Source: Haliotis asinina (taxonomy: Eukaryota; Mollusca; Gastropoda; Lepetellida; Haliotidae). From it: a DNA stretch of 64,000 bases. The notes under the pieces are model-generated. The model saw only the letters and a program-made list of their open reading frames with translations. It was not told the DNA's origin and did no database searches. The position numbers were made by a program, and so were the translations under genes. Positions 1 through 11,600 of the stretch are shown here, in pieces; position 1 is the first letter of the stretch, and each line of letters opens with the position of its first letter. The stretch spans positions 10,337,501-10,401,500 of the forward strand of contig NC_090287.1 of the NCBI RefSeq assembly GCF_037392515.1, in the 5' to 3' direction.

Positions 1-1660
1 TGAAAGGGATTCTGCATCGATTGACAAGATGTTGACAGGCCGCGATGACAGTTTTGGTTAGGTCTGGAACAGCTTACACGACTCTGGCACGAAAGTGCCA
101 TCCATAATTGGTGTAATTGTTAAACGATTTTCTACCTACAGACAGATTAAAAACCAAAATAGCATCCCTGACGTCTGAATGCCTCAACACTTTTAATGAC
201 TTAATCACTAGATAGTTTTCTCTCTGTACTTGTAACTTTGGTTGCTTTCGATTCTGTTCACTTAGCACACTTTCATATGTCAAGTAGGTGATCGTATATA
301 GCAAATCAAACGGTATAATGTTTCATGATTCCACTCAGCGTCTAATTTAGACATGATATGTTACCCCTCTAAATACTTCCTAAGTGCCCACTTGGGCACG
401 CACAGTGATTACAACTTGTTGTAAAGGGACTGTAAACTTTGTAACTAAGACCTGTCCGACCGCCCGATACGGGCTGAACTTCTGACGGAAGTTCTACATT
501 ACAACTTGCAAGTCCGATGGTCTGGGGAAAAAAATAGATGTTCCATACCCCGGAGTAAATGCATCATATCTTGGTGTCTGGAGTGGTTAAATCCATATAG
601 GGCTGATAACATTTTGATTTGAAGTTACCAGCCCTCACGTCTAGCTAGGTTTGGGGCTTATTTCATACACTGCAATAACACAAGTGCCCGTGCAGTGAAT
701 GTATCAAACGAGGTGTATTGGGAATACATTACAACAGCGTTTGAAGCGAATGTCAGTTAGTTTCCCGTAAAGAATAATTACAGTTTTTCGGAAAGTGAAT
801 GTATCATATCTACCCGTGAAGTGAGTATGTCATACTTGAAGAATAATGACAATTATGGATACACAACTTCTGTATTCTGTGTAAGTGATGTTTCGACATA
901 TATTCTAACTTGCTTGACAACGACTTTAGAATCCATACCGACAAGTCGCCTATACAGAATAAAGAAGTTATGCATCCATAAAAAAAGTTCTCATTCTTTA
1001 TATCCTCTACTCCTAGAATGCCAATCAAGGAACATGCATCACACCTGCAGCAAAGCAAACATATTACCGATGTCCGTGAAAGGAATGTGTCACAGGTTCC
1101 ATAAGGTGAACGGATTACAGTTTTCCGTAACGTGAATATTTCATTTGTCAGCAAAAGGAAATGTCTAAAACACTACTAAAGAAGTAACACCGGTGTTCTT
1201 AAAGGGTGGCATTTCACAGCTGCGTAAGAGCAACATCACATTTGCCACAGTAAATATGTTATTTGCTTCTAGTGTGAATGCATCATCTGAGTTGCGTGTG
1301 AAGTCAATGCATCGATAAGTCAGTAAAACTAATGCATCAAAATTGTTTGTGAAGTCAATACTTCGAGACGTCTGTACAAAAATGCATTAGAATAGTCTGT
1401 GAAGTTATTGCATAGGAAAATCTATAAAACCAATGGATCAGAATTGCTAATAAGCTAATGTGACAAAGTTGCTAGTGACAACGCGTACTTAGATCTGCTA
1501 TGGTTTAGAAGCATCTGACGGTCTAAACCCATACAGAACACATCTCCCTGACCAAGGGCAATATATGTATATGATAAAATCTGATCAGTGGCACGACATC
1601 ACGGAATTAATGAGAAGCTACAACTGTGATTCTTCAAAGGAATTCTAGAAGTTGGTGTAG
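1..1660. repeat. Degenerate tandem-like sequence with an imperfect palindrome
   Basis: From about 640 to 1480 the sequence repeatedly uses variants of gtgaatgtatca and gtgaagtcaatgcatc at loose spacing, which looks like a decayed tandem array. Within it, about 840-990 is an imperfect palindrome: the left arm ggatacacaacttctgtatt (854) pairs with the reverse complement of the right arm near 955-980. Both strands therefore give similar-looking open frames that are not genes. Nothing is recognisable in 1-640 beyond a short motif shared with 14580-14660. Confidence 0.5.
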
Positions 1661-1664
1661 TAAT

Positions 1665-2027
1665 ACAAGACAAATCTTATGGGAAACAACTTCTTGGTTT
1701 ATTTTTCACAGCGTTTCTGTGCAACCTCTTGCCCCTTCGTCATCCACCTGACGTCACCACCTGACGACCATCTGACGACCACCTGACGTCACCACCTGAC
1801 GACCATCTGACGACCACCTGACGTCACCACCTGACGAACATCTGACGACCACCTGACGTCACCACCTGACGTCACCACCTTACGACCATCTGACGACCAC
1901 CTGACGTCACCACCTTACGACCATCTGACGACCACCTGACGTCACCACCTGACGAAGGGGCAAGAACTAGCACAGAAACGTTGTGAAATATAAACCAAGA
2001 AGTTGTTTCCCATAAGATTTGTCTTGT
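1665..2027. mobile_element. Foldback/MITE-like element with 35-bp minisatellite core
   Basis: The left arm (1665-1741) and right arm (1951-2027) are near-perfect inverted repeats of about 77 bp, beginning acaagacaaatcttatggga and ending at the core with ccccttcgtc/gacgaagggg. The core (1742-1950) is a minisatellite with a unit of about 35 bp built on catctgacgaccacctgacg followed by tcaccacctgacgac. An 11-bp direct repeat, agctacaactg, lies outside at 1616-1626 and 2031-2041, which may or may not be a target duplication. No coding capacity is seen, so movement would need a partner in trans. Confidence 0.75.
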
Positions 2028-2105
2028 AAAAGCTACAACTGGTTTGTGTCAAGGGAGCTGAGACAAATTCCGAACGTGACAGGACGTTGTCATTGAAGCG
2101 ACGTA

Positions 2106-2346
2106 CACGTGAAGGTCTGCGGTAGAATAGGGTCTTCAGCAACCCATGCTTGTCGTAAGAGGCGACTAACAGGCCTGGGTGGTCAGGCTCGCTGACTTGG
2201 TTGGTTGACACATGTCATCGGTTCCCTGTTGTGTTGATCGATGCTCATGCTGTTGATCACTGGATTGTCTGGTCCAGACTCGATTATTTGCAGACCGCCT
2301 CCATATGGCTGGAATATTGCTGACTGCGACTAAACTAAACTCACTC
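2106..2346 (+). repeat. SINE-A copy, nearly full length
   Basis: Sense orientation is defined by the 3' tail. The copy shows the landmark series cttcagcaacccatgcttgt, gaggcgactaac, gctcgctgacttggttg, atcactggattgtctggtcc and the tail gctggaatattgctgac leading to aaactcactc. The body lacks an obvious tRNA A box and has only a weak B-box-like ggttccc. Confidence 0.85.
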
Positions 2347-2467
2347 ATTGAAGCGATGTATTAGATATGTCTAAATACTTCGAACTTAAGATCGAAGGTT
2401 TCTTTCATGACATGAGCGTGCAGTTAGAGCATACCTACGGTCGAGATGTCATCCTTCTGTTAGCCAG

Positions 2468-2815
2468 TGAAGCTCGGGGAAACAAACGGTCTTTAGCAAC
2501 CCATGCTTTTTGTCGAAAGAGTGAGTGATTTGGGTTTTACGCAGTTTTTAACAATGTCACTGCTGGTGGCACCAGAAATGGGTTTCACACATGGTGCCAA
2601 ATTTGGGAATCGAACCCGGGCACTCGGCTTGACAATCCAAAGCTTTAACCATTAGGCTACCCCACCGCCCCTTTTTGAAGGAACAAACAAGGATGTTAGG
2701 TTCGCATACCCGGTTGGTATATATCATCGTCTGCCTGATGAGTAGACCGATGTTCGTGTTGTCAATCACTGGTGCATACTCGATTACTTTGAAAATGCAG
2801 TCATGAAATATTGTT
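2468..2815 (+). repeat. SINE-A relic interrupted by a SINE-B
   Basis: The left part (2468-2517, with tctttagcaacccatgcttt) and right part (about 2680-2815, with ggttggtatatatcatcg and tcaatcactgg) are collinear pieces of one diverged SINE-A. The intervening 2518-2675 is an antisense SINE-B, so the SINE-B is the younger insertion. Confidence 0.6.
2518..2675 (-). repeat. SINE-B (tRNA-derived) copy
   Basis: On the minus strand this reads gtggggtagcctaatggtta (A-box region), then gggttcgattccc (B box), then acccatttctggtg and a tail to cactcactc. The paired Pol III boxes at tRNA spacing mark a tRNA-derived SINE. The folded tRNA is incomplete, so it is not a tRNA gene. Confidence 0.85.
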
Positions 2816-3123
2816 AAACAACGAATAATTAAAGAAATAGAGCCAGATCAGCTGATCTACTAGTCGAGCGCGACTAGAGCAGCGGCGCAAGGGTGGCTCG
2901 TCATCTGAAATTTCTGCTAAAACTGTGATAATGGGTTTGTCACAGATCAGGGCTTGTCTGTTTCACCAGTGTTTTGGTTTTTGCCAATGAGACGCAACAC
3001 TGCACAACGTATTGCGGGGCCATAGACGACTAGGATGTTCCTACACAGATCCCCAACCCTATAACCATGCCTACTACCCTAGTGGGAAGTAGCAAGATCT
3101 TCGAGGCCATCAAACTGCACTGA

Positions 3124-3275
3124 ATACTAACACTTGGTTGACACATTATCCTATTTGTGAAGTTTGATGTTGTTGCTGTTGGATCACTAGATTGCCTTGC
3201 CCAAACTCCATTAATTACAGACCGCCGCCACACACAGCTTCAATGTTGCTCAGTATAGCGTTAAACAACAAACAA
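3124..3275 (+). repeat. SINE-A relic
   Basis: Diverged SINE-A landmarks are present: cttggttgacacattatc, gttggatcactagattg, acagaccgccgcc and a decayed gcttcaatgttgctcag tail. Confidence 0.55.
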
Positions 3276-5212
3276 CACCAATATGACACCTTTAGATTAC
3301 ACCGGGTTTCAACACCAGAATGTTTATATCGAAAGGCCTGAAACATAAAAAAATGCTTCATATACAACATTGTGAATGGCCAAAACCTGCCTGTACAGCC
3401 GCTGTGCTGTTGATAACAGGCATGCTTGCTCCAGAAATGCCACCTATTAAAACTTTACAGCCCCGACCGGATTTTACCATTGCTCCTGCTTTCGACCAGT
3501 GGTGTACCGGGACAGTAACTTCAAATACGGCCGCTATGGTACAGCTGGCATTCCGTTGATGATCAGATCATATTCCTGCCAACACCATTGGCATTACATC
3601 GCATTGAGAACCTTGTCCACAGGGAACATGTAACCTTTTCAAATTGATTTGATCGCGACACAAGTAGTAACTGTTATGCATCAAATGTAATTACAATTCC
3701 CGGGAGACAGATAGCTTTTCTTTCGCAATGGTAATTGGATTTTAAGTTGCGCACAACACGCAAACATAATTTGCAATCTTATTTACTTCAGTCTGATTTG
3801 AGACAATCCTTGGCTTGGTTAAGAGTCTGGAAATAAACCCAGTGCCTTGTCCGTGTCTTATGTTTACGAAAGTCTAATTACACGTGAAAACCATTCCCAA
3901 ACATTCCTAGAAGATGTGAAAAAAACCGAATTACGTGGGTTTTTTTTAACTGAAATCTCTGTTTAAAGTGGGAAGCCCTTCAGTTTAATACAGTAGATAA
4001 CACTGCCTTGAACAGTATTTTAGCTGACAGTGTGGGTGGAAGTTGAAGGTAGCGAAGCCTTAGATGTTTACTTTGGTAAAGTAATCAATACTTCAGATGT
4101 TTACTTTGGTGAAATCAAGATCTGTGCCGACAGATCTAATATGGCTGATTTCAATTTCAGGAACAAGAGTTTTGTGGTAAATGTCGTGATTATTGCCGTC
4201 CTCACACTGGGGCTGTTTTGTCGGGGCAATCAAGATAAGCAATTGTCTACTGGCGCTGGGTGTGATATTTTACCAGTGCTTCTATCCATAGTTCATGATC
4301 TCAATAAAGAGCTCATACGTAACAGCTTCTAAACATCCAAACTATGAAAGCAGGATGAAATGGTTCTCTGATATCCCCGTTCTTCGAAGAGAAGGTATAG
4401 TATTGGTGTTAAATGTGCCAGATGCGTAAAGCTTCCTTCATCATAAGTGTTTAGTCCCTCTGGGTCTCACTGTATTGTTACACAACGGTCATGCTGTTTT
4501 CAGCTTCCAGCTTTGTGGCTTCTGTGATGCAGTCAAACATGAAAGGATTGAAGACATACTACTCCAAATAAATTGATATCATTTCAAATGAAATTTTAAA
4601 GTAACTATGCAACAAAACAATGTTTATTTGCTATTTCATTATGAGAAGTATACAAACATCCTCAATGATCTCCTGGGTATACACTACAATAAATATCCAC
4701 TATATTCTAGATTCATTACAGCACGGCCAATGATTTCATTACCTCCATCAGCTGGCTTTTTGTTCAATCAGGTGTCTATACTAAGAAGTTTAGGGTACCA
4801 ATCACAACTCACTTTCGCTTCTTAAAGTATCTGATTAAACTTGGCAACACAAATGATGCAGAGGTACTCTGAAAGAAGCAGAAAGAGTTCTTGCACATAT
4901 TTGTTTTTAATTTTCGGACCTGTCAGTTTGTATGTTGAGAGCAAATCTTTGTGGCTGCTACTGCTATCTTTGTTCTGTCATGCTTGTCTGTAATGATGGC
5001 TTAACTGATCAGGTACTTTGTGAATGCGGAGCCAGCAGAAATTATCGGGAGGTACAGAGCCATTGATGCATCCAGGGTAAAGTGGAGATTTATCGTAACG
5101 TAGACCCTGTTATTGAGGATGGTATGCAAACGGCCTTGCCCATTGGTCACTAACTGGATCTTTTGGCCCCGGAGAGTAAAACTCTGAAAACCTGGGTCAA
5201 TATATAGAAGCC
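3276..5212. other. Intergenic sequence without recognised features
   Basis: Several open frames of 70-100 codons occur (3320-3559, 4030-4332, 4607-4825), but none resembles a known family, has flanking splice signals of a recognisable gene or shows clear coding bias. I call nothing here. Confidence 0.4.
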
Positions 5213-5218
5213 TTTATT
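5213..5218 (-). terminator. Probable CEBPZ polyadenylation signal
   Basis: The minus strand reads AATAAA here, about 140 nt past the CEBPZ stop codon at 5358-5360. It is the nearest canonical hexamer downstream. A short 3' UTR is implied. No transcript evidence is available. Confidence 0.55.
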
Positions 5219-5357
5219 TACAAACTGTTTTGAACACATATCTCACAGTACAATACAGTGACAATGCCTTGCCATCACTCTGTCGGTCATAACATAACAA
5301 CAACACGTCAGAAATACTTCAACAACAGATTATTAACAATGACATTCATGCCAATCA

Positions 5358-8300
5358 CTACATTTTCCCTGCTTTCTGCTTCCCACCCTTAAACTTGAAT
5401 CCCCCTTTTGCTTTGAAGTTTTTCTTGTGCTTGAAGTTTCCCTTGCTGCCCTTCTGTCTCCGCCGAGACTTCCAGGAGTCTCCCTTGATCCACTGGTCCC
5501 TCTTCGCCTCCCACTTGAGCTGCTTCGCACCTTTAACGAGGGAATGAGGAAGAGGTCAACAAGCACATGACAACAACATGTCTCACACATCAAAGTATCA
5601 CCTTCCTGGGCCAATTTGTCCATGCATATCTATTATTTTTCAGAATTTGAATGTTACCTGTAAGGTCATCAAGTTATAAGTTCACCTCCTCTTTATCCTG
5701 TTTGGAGCAAATGTTTAAACAGGGATGAGAATGGGTGAAAATGAGTGAAAAAAAGAGGAAAATGGGATGGGCATGTTTGGAGTCATGTTAACTGAAACAA
5801 TAGAACATATATCATGAAAGACACCAGTGCCATCAAATACACAGAATTCTGCTGTTTCACGGAAAATTCTCATCCCTGTTTAAAGGACAAATGTTCATAA
5901 CTCAAGTTTTAGAACTTATATACTAAATTCAAGTTTTTGTAGCGACCATAAACTTTCCGAGTCCCATGTTGGGATTCAAACCATGGAGCTTCTGATCCAA
6001 AGTTGGAAGTCCATGTGATCAAAGAAGTAAACCCGATCAGCACGCTGAAAAGATAAGGATGTCATCTGTGGGATGATTCCATGCCCTGCTACATTTGCTC
6101 GAGATGAATTTCTTGCCACGAGGCCAGATAGACAACTGCTGCCAACTTACTTGAGTTGTCGGTGTTGGACATGTCGTGGGTGCCCCCTGCCAGCAGGGCC
6201 TGACCCCCAACCCCCTCACTGTCCAGCAGGTGGGAGAACTCCTCGGCTGCAGCAAACAGACTCCCACTATCGTGTCTGGAAACATTCGGCAAATGTAAAT
6301 CAACAACTAGTCATTTGCTAACAAGAAGATTAACTAAAATCTCGCTATTTCTGTCACTTCACTATGAATTTCCTGACTGACTCAACACATGAAGTTCCAA
6401 GTTAGAACTGGTCTTCAGAATCCTATGCTTGTTTCAAGAGATGAGTAACGAGTAATGGGATTGGGTGGCCAGGCTTGCTGACCTGGTTGATGCATCATTG
6501 TATCCCAGTTGCATAGATTGATGCATATTGGATTGTCTGGAGCAGACTTGATTGGTCACAGACTAGGGGTGCAGCTGCCATTAGAAAACATAGCCCTGGC
6601 TAACACAGGATTGTCACTGAAAAGGTTGGACAAGCCCTCAAAACAATCTGAATATTCAGCTTTGCCACCTATTGGGCTTACACGAAAAAACTGGCTTGCT
6701 ACGCATCTGGAGAGTACTGCGATGTAGCTGGAACATTGCAGAGTGGGGTGTTAACCAACCAGCCAATCAACCAGCCTGGATCACAGGCAGGGACAAAAGC
6801 TGCATGGTGTTTGTATATTTGTTTGATCATGAATCTGCTGACCTCATTTTCAACAATATTTGAAACTCACTTTGACTTATCCTTCTTTCGTTTTCGCTGA
6901 GTGGGCATGAAGTCGTCTTCCCCAAGATCAGCCCCTCTCTTCCGACTACTCAGTCCTTCCAAGCCATCTGTAATTGACAAACATAACAGGATGATCACAC
7001 TGCACACTGTTTCTCTCACAGTCATCCATCCAGTGTTTCTGCTCCCTAGCATATCCATACTGGCCAGTAAATCAGTTGGACAGGTGAACACAGGGTCTGT
7101 CAGACCATGTTTCCATCAGGAATAGGGACCTATGTTACATCTACACCTTGCAGTACACACTGTCTCAGGAAGAATTACTGCTCCCACAGTAAGAAGTGAC
7201 AGTAATACACCACCATTATCCAAACTGGTTGTATGGGAGACAGTAAAATAGAGGGCAAAACGTAACAGCATTTTGTAAAGTAGCATTTCACGTTCTCAGC
7301 TCTCTCAGTTTCTCTTTGAGTGGTGGAAACCTAACCCATTGGAATAACTGCTTCATCCCAGTTAACTGGACTGGAGTGAGAGAGTCACTGGGGTTTCACA
7401 CTGCTTCTAGTAATATTCCATCAAATATCAAGGCAAGGGACAACAAAAATGGACTTAACAATGTGCGAAAGCTTTAACCACTTGGCTATCACAAAGCTCC
7501 CACTTGGACTATGAAAATGAGATAAATAGTATGATGAACATCAGCCTGTTCAAACATCATACAACCATAACAAAACAAACGTCCCTTTGCAGTGTGAATC
7601 TATAAAATGGACACTGTTCCACAATTCCCATGGAATACTGATCAGTAATGCAAAGTATTCTTCAGCACCTTCATCTGAGAATTCCACTTCTTCTTCATCA
7701 AATTCTTCTTCCTCTTCCCCATCTCCCATTGCATCTTCCATCTCTGCCTTGAACTCAGCAGCCAAGTCATCATCATCCAGATCCATCTCTTCCCCGGAAA
7801 GATCATCATCAATGTCATCAATATCATCATCACTCTCTTCTTCTTCATCTTCTGGGACTTTGCTGCTTTTCTTACTTTTACTCTTCTTTTTGCCAAACTC
7901 CCTTCACACGGAAAAGAAATAGCTCACTGAGCAGCTATACAAGAAAAATGCACAAACCAGGATATCTCAGTTTTCTGTGGATACCCATATGAAATTTTAA
8001 TAATGATAAAGAACATGGCAAATGAATAACTCTTTGTTGGACTTCAAAAAGCATGTCTTCAAATTCACCCTACCTAGGCCAACTACTGTATCTGTGACAA
8101 TATGGAACTGCTCCATGTAGTTTTAAAGAACATTCTTCACCTGCTTATCATTGACACATACCACAACGAAGACTGAGGATGTTCCTACCCTCGACTTACC
8201 CTGCAAAGTCGAAATCCCAGAAGTCCTCCCCTTGGTCAGCTCCTCGCTCAAACTTATCTGTGGTGAAGAAAGAATAACACTTTTCAGTCCTGCTGACTTA

Positions 8301-8676
8301 CAAAATTGTATACACATTCTTCATCTGTATTAACACATATACTAAAGTTTGAATTGATTCAGGAAGGGAACAGGTGGTTAATTAATGAGTTGCTAAAATA
8401 TCTGACTTCTTACCAACTTATTCTAGTTGACATCTTGCACTACTGCTAACTGCTGACCTCCGAATTTCCTATATAGAGGCTGATTCAAAACATGTCAACA
8501 TGGCTGCTAATGACAGGCACTGATTTTGTGTTTCCTGTCTAAGTTCACCACAATACTGGGACAAATGAAGACACTTACCCAAGTATTCATCAAACTCTCC
8601 ATCACTGACACTGTCAACATCACTGCCGTCATCTTTCCCTTTCAACTTATCTCTTACAGATTTCTGGCTGAAGTAC
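5358..8676 (-). CDS. CEBPZ: CEBPZ exons 23-28: acidic and basic C-terminal tail
   Basis: Exons 23 (8579-8676), 24 (8200-8257), 25 (7669-7901), 26 (6871-6967), 27 (6151-6275) and 28 (5358-5530) encode residues about 802-1062. Exon 24 ends DFDFAG, a conserved motif. Exon 25 is extremely acidic (Asp and Glu runs). Exon 27 has SLFAAAEEFSHLLD, matching the conserved LFVSAEEFGHLLD. Exon 28 has AKQLKWEAKRDQW and ends in a Lys/Gly-rich tail before TAG at 5358-5360. Exon 25's donor is either at 7669 (weak GTGCTG) or about 35 nt downstream at an equally in-phase GTATTC; both keep the frame into exon 26. Acidic and basic low-complexity tails are usual for nucleolar assembly factors. Confidence 0.88.
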
Positions 8677-11600
8677 CTGAAGAGAGGTGTGAGTGGGGTT
8701 TTATTCAGCTTTGTTACTGCATGTTGCATTAACATCACAATGGGAAACAAGAGAAATCTGTTTCACAAATTTGTAGCATGTTAGAAATCATACCTGGGCC
8801 TTTGGAATAAAAAGTGAACATTACAACCACACCATTAACACACCTGGAGATACGAGCTTACATAACAAGCAAAGAGCCATGAGACATATTATCTGTCTTG
8901 AGTGAAGAAATGACGTAGCCATGGTAATGTACGTATAGTATTTGTTCTCCTGATGCACAGCAGCATTATCAAGAAAAGGTCATACATCACAGACATTGCC
9001 AGCATCCCTTACATGTCTGAGGACATCAAGAGCCATCATACTTCCTGTAATACTTTGCTTGAGTTGTATTGAGTAAATTTTGTGATTACCATGGATTCCC
9101 AATTTTTACTAGAAGACTTACTTCTAATATCATGAGTTCTTTTCATCAAATTGCTCACACTAGCTAAGTTAAGGCAAATGATAATGGAGTTTCTCAAAAA
9201 AGTGCGATCACTCCCCTTTCAGATTCCTGGTTTGTGATTTTACTCCCGATTGTTCCTAGTCCTCAAAGAAATGGAGAATGGGGGTCAGTATTAGACTTGT
9301 CTCACTCAAACAAGTACACACTAGTAGAGGCTTTCAAATGAAACTCTCACTGACATAAAATGCTCTCTAAATCAATGCGACTATCTTCACGTTCCTATTC
9401 ACAAAACACTGAGAAAATACCCACGGTTTGAATTCAAGAATCACATGTAAAAGTCCCATGCAAAACTTCTATTAAACGTGGGGTCTGTTTGCCATGATTA
9501 TAAAAAATATTCACACAATAATTTAGGTGATGCTCAGATATATTTCATGATCCCCTATATTTTTTTAAGAGAATATATTGCTACGAGATAGTGTTGTTTC
9601 TCATTTGCATTATCATTTAGTGATAGTTATTATTGGGTCAGAATGTTTAGAGTTTCGAGTGTGGATTGTGGGTTGCAATTCGCACCATGTACATTCAATG
9701 GCAACAGTATTTTAGCGGGATGCCTTTTTTTGATAGCCCTCCAGAGTTGCCTCCCTCAGCTGGTTATTTATCTTGTTGACTTGCGGCTATCGAGAAAGTT
9801 CTAAGTGAATGGCAATACAATCACGCTTTGCTCAAATGTCCCCAACACTGTCAGCATATATAAAGGCCGGTGAATGTGTAGTGTGGACGGGGAATATCAC
9901 ATGGAATTACACTCGGAATTATGCTGAAGTTGTAAGCCACTGCCTATCAACATCGTCTGTTTGCTAAAACATCTGACCTACAATCTACATTCTAGATTGA
10001 CACTTCGTGCCTAACTGCTCTCTGTGTAAACAAGTCCATTTAGGATATCAGATCTCACAGTAGACTCTGGTGAGTTAATATTTTATATCTGTGACCCATA
10101 ACCTTAGATTTGTGACTCAACTGCATTGTACTAGAAATCTGTATTGTGATTCATTTCAACTTGTTTGTTGTTTTCTCAATATTTTATTCAATATTTTAGA
10201 CTTGTCTGTTATATTTTGCTGATTCAAAGGGGATTTCTTATAACTTTTGTCAAGGCAATTTATTAACTGTAACAATATGATAATGCAAACTGATTGTAAT
10301 ATGATATCAAGTGTTTCAGACATAAATGGTAAGAGTAAAACTGGTTCACAGGCAATGGCTATAAAAAATGGTACAGACAAGGGGTCACTGAATTTGTCAA
10401 CCATCAAATGTAGTGATGTTTTATTTCAAAGTTCATGCTGTCATTGAGCAAATTATTGAATGTAGTAAAAAACTTTATCAACTCCGATTGGTGGGCATAC
10501 AAAATGAAGTAACTGTACACTACACTTGATCTTGATGTTCATAGTAGCTGGGCTTATAATGATGCAACAGCGCCTGACCACCAACATCACTGTTCTGAAG
10601 CTTGACATGACAGGACTACGTACTATCTCTACACTGTCAATGCTTCAAGCTACAGTAAGTGGACATTCTGGGTGTATTCAATAGCTAGTGAATAATAGTA
10701 TCTGTAGCAGGACAAGCAATCCTCACACAGTGACAGCTAGGCCTGTTTGATCTTAGCTACCCATGACACTACACTGGTGTAAGGGGCAGAGGTCATCTAA
10801 TTAATATGTTTCAGACTTAACCAGTTGCTTGCATTACACTGACATGAATCAGTGAACTCACTTCTCTACAAGTGTAGTTGCTTGTACATAATCACAGAGT
10901 GGACATGGACAGGGAAACAGGTGACTGGTTGGGTAACACACAAACACAAGCTGAGCCTTACTTGTACAAGTACTTCTCATCTTCGGGGATGCTGTTCTCA
11001 TCTCTGTCTATGAAACTGTCACTGGTCACAGGAACCTGATTTTTTGGTACAGACTGTTTGGCACTCATCACGCTCTTAGAAACTGCAAAATGAAACACTG
11101 ATATTGCAAGTGTGGGAGGAATGTAGGCTTGTTTTCTCCATGATTTTGCAGAAGGATCAAAATATGGGCCACAAAAGTCCAGTCCCTACTCGGATCTAAA
11201 GTCAGACTCTTGTCTACATGAACAAAGAGTTAAGGATGTCCCCCTTGGGATCATCTGTCTCCACTCTCTACTATATTTTATTGAGTGAGTGAGTAAGTGA
11301 GTTTAGTTTTATGCCGTACTCAGCAATATTTCAGCTAATTGGCGGCGATCTGTAAATAACCAGACAATCCAGTGATGAACAACATGGGCATCAATCTGCG
11401 CAATTGGGAACACATGACATGTGTCAACCAAGTCAGCAAGCCTGACCACCCAATTAGTCGCCTTTTATGGTAAGCATGGGTTGCTGAAGGTCTATTCTAC
11501 CCTGGGACCTTCACAGGTCCAACATTTTGAGTCAGCAGGTTGCAAATGTTGAAACCTTGTGTCAACCTCTAACTTTGTATCTCAAATCTGCCAATTGTGG

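Noticed and set aside
2560..2670. tRNA gene candidate (A and B boxes)
   Set aside because: The sequence continues into the SINE tail and recurs at eight other sites in the window; a full cloverleaf is not formed.
4030..4332. 100-codon open frame in the flank
   Set aside because: It has a hydrophobic middle segment but no recognisable domain, no supporting splice context and internally repetitive DNA (gtttactttggt twice).
7587..7922. Serine-rich plus-strand open frame
   Set aside because: It is the antisense shadow of the Asp/Glu-rich CEBPZ exon 25.
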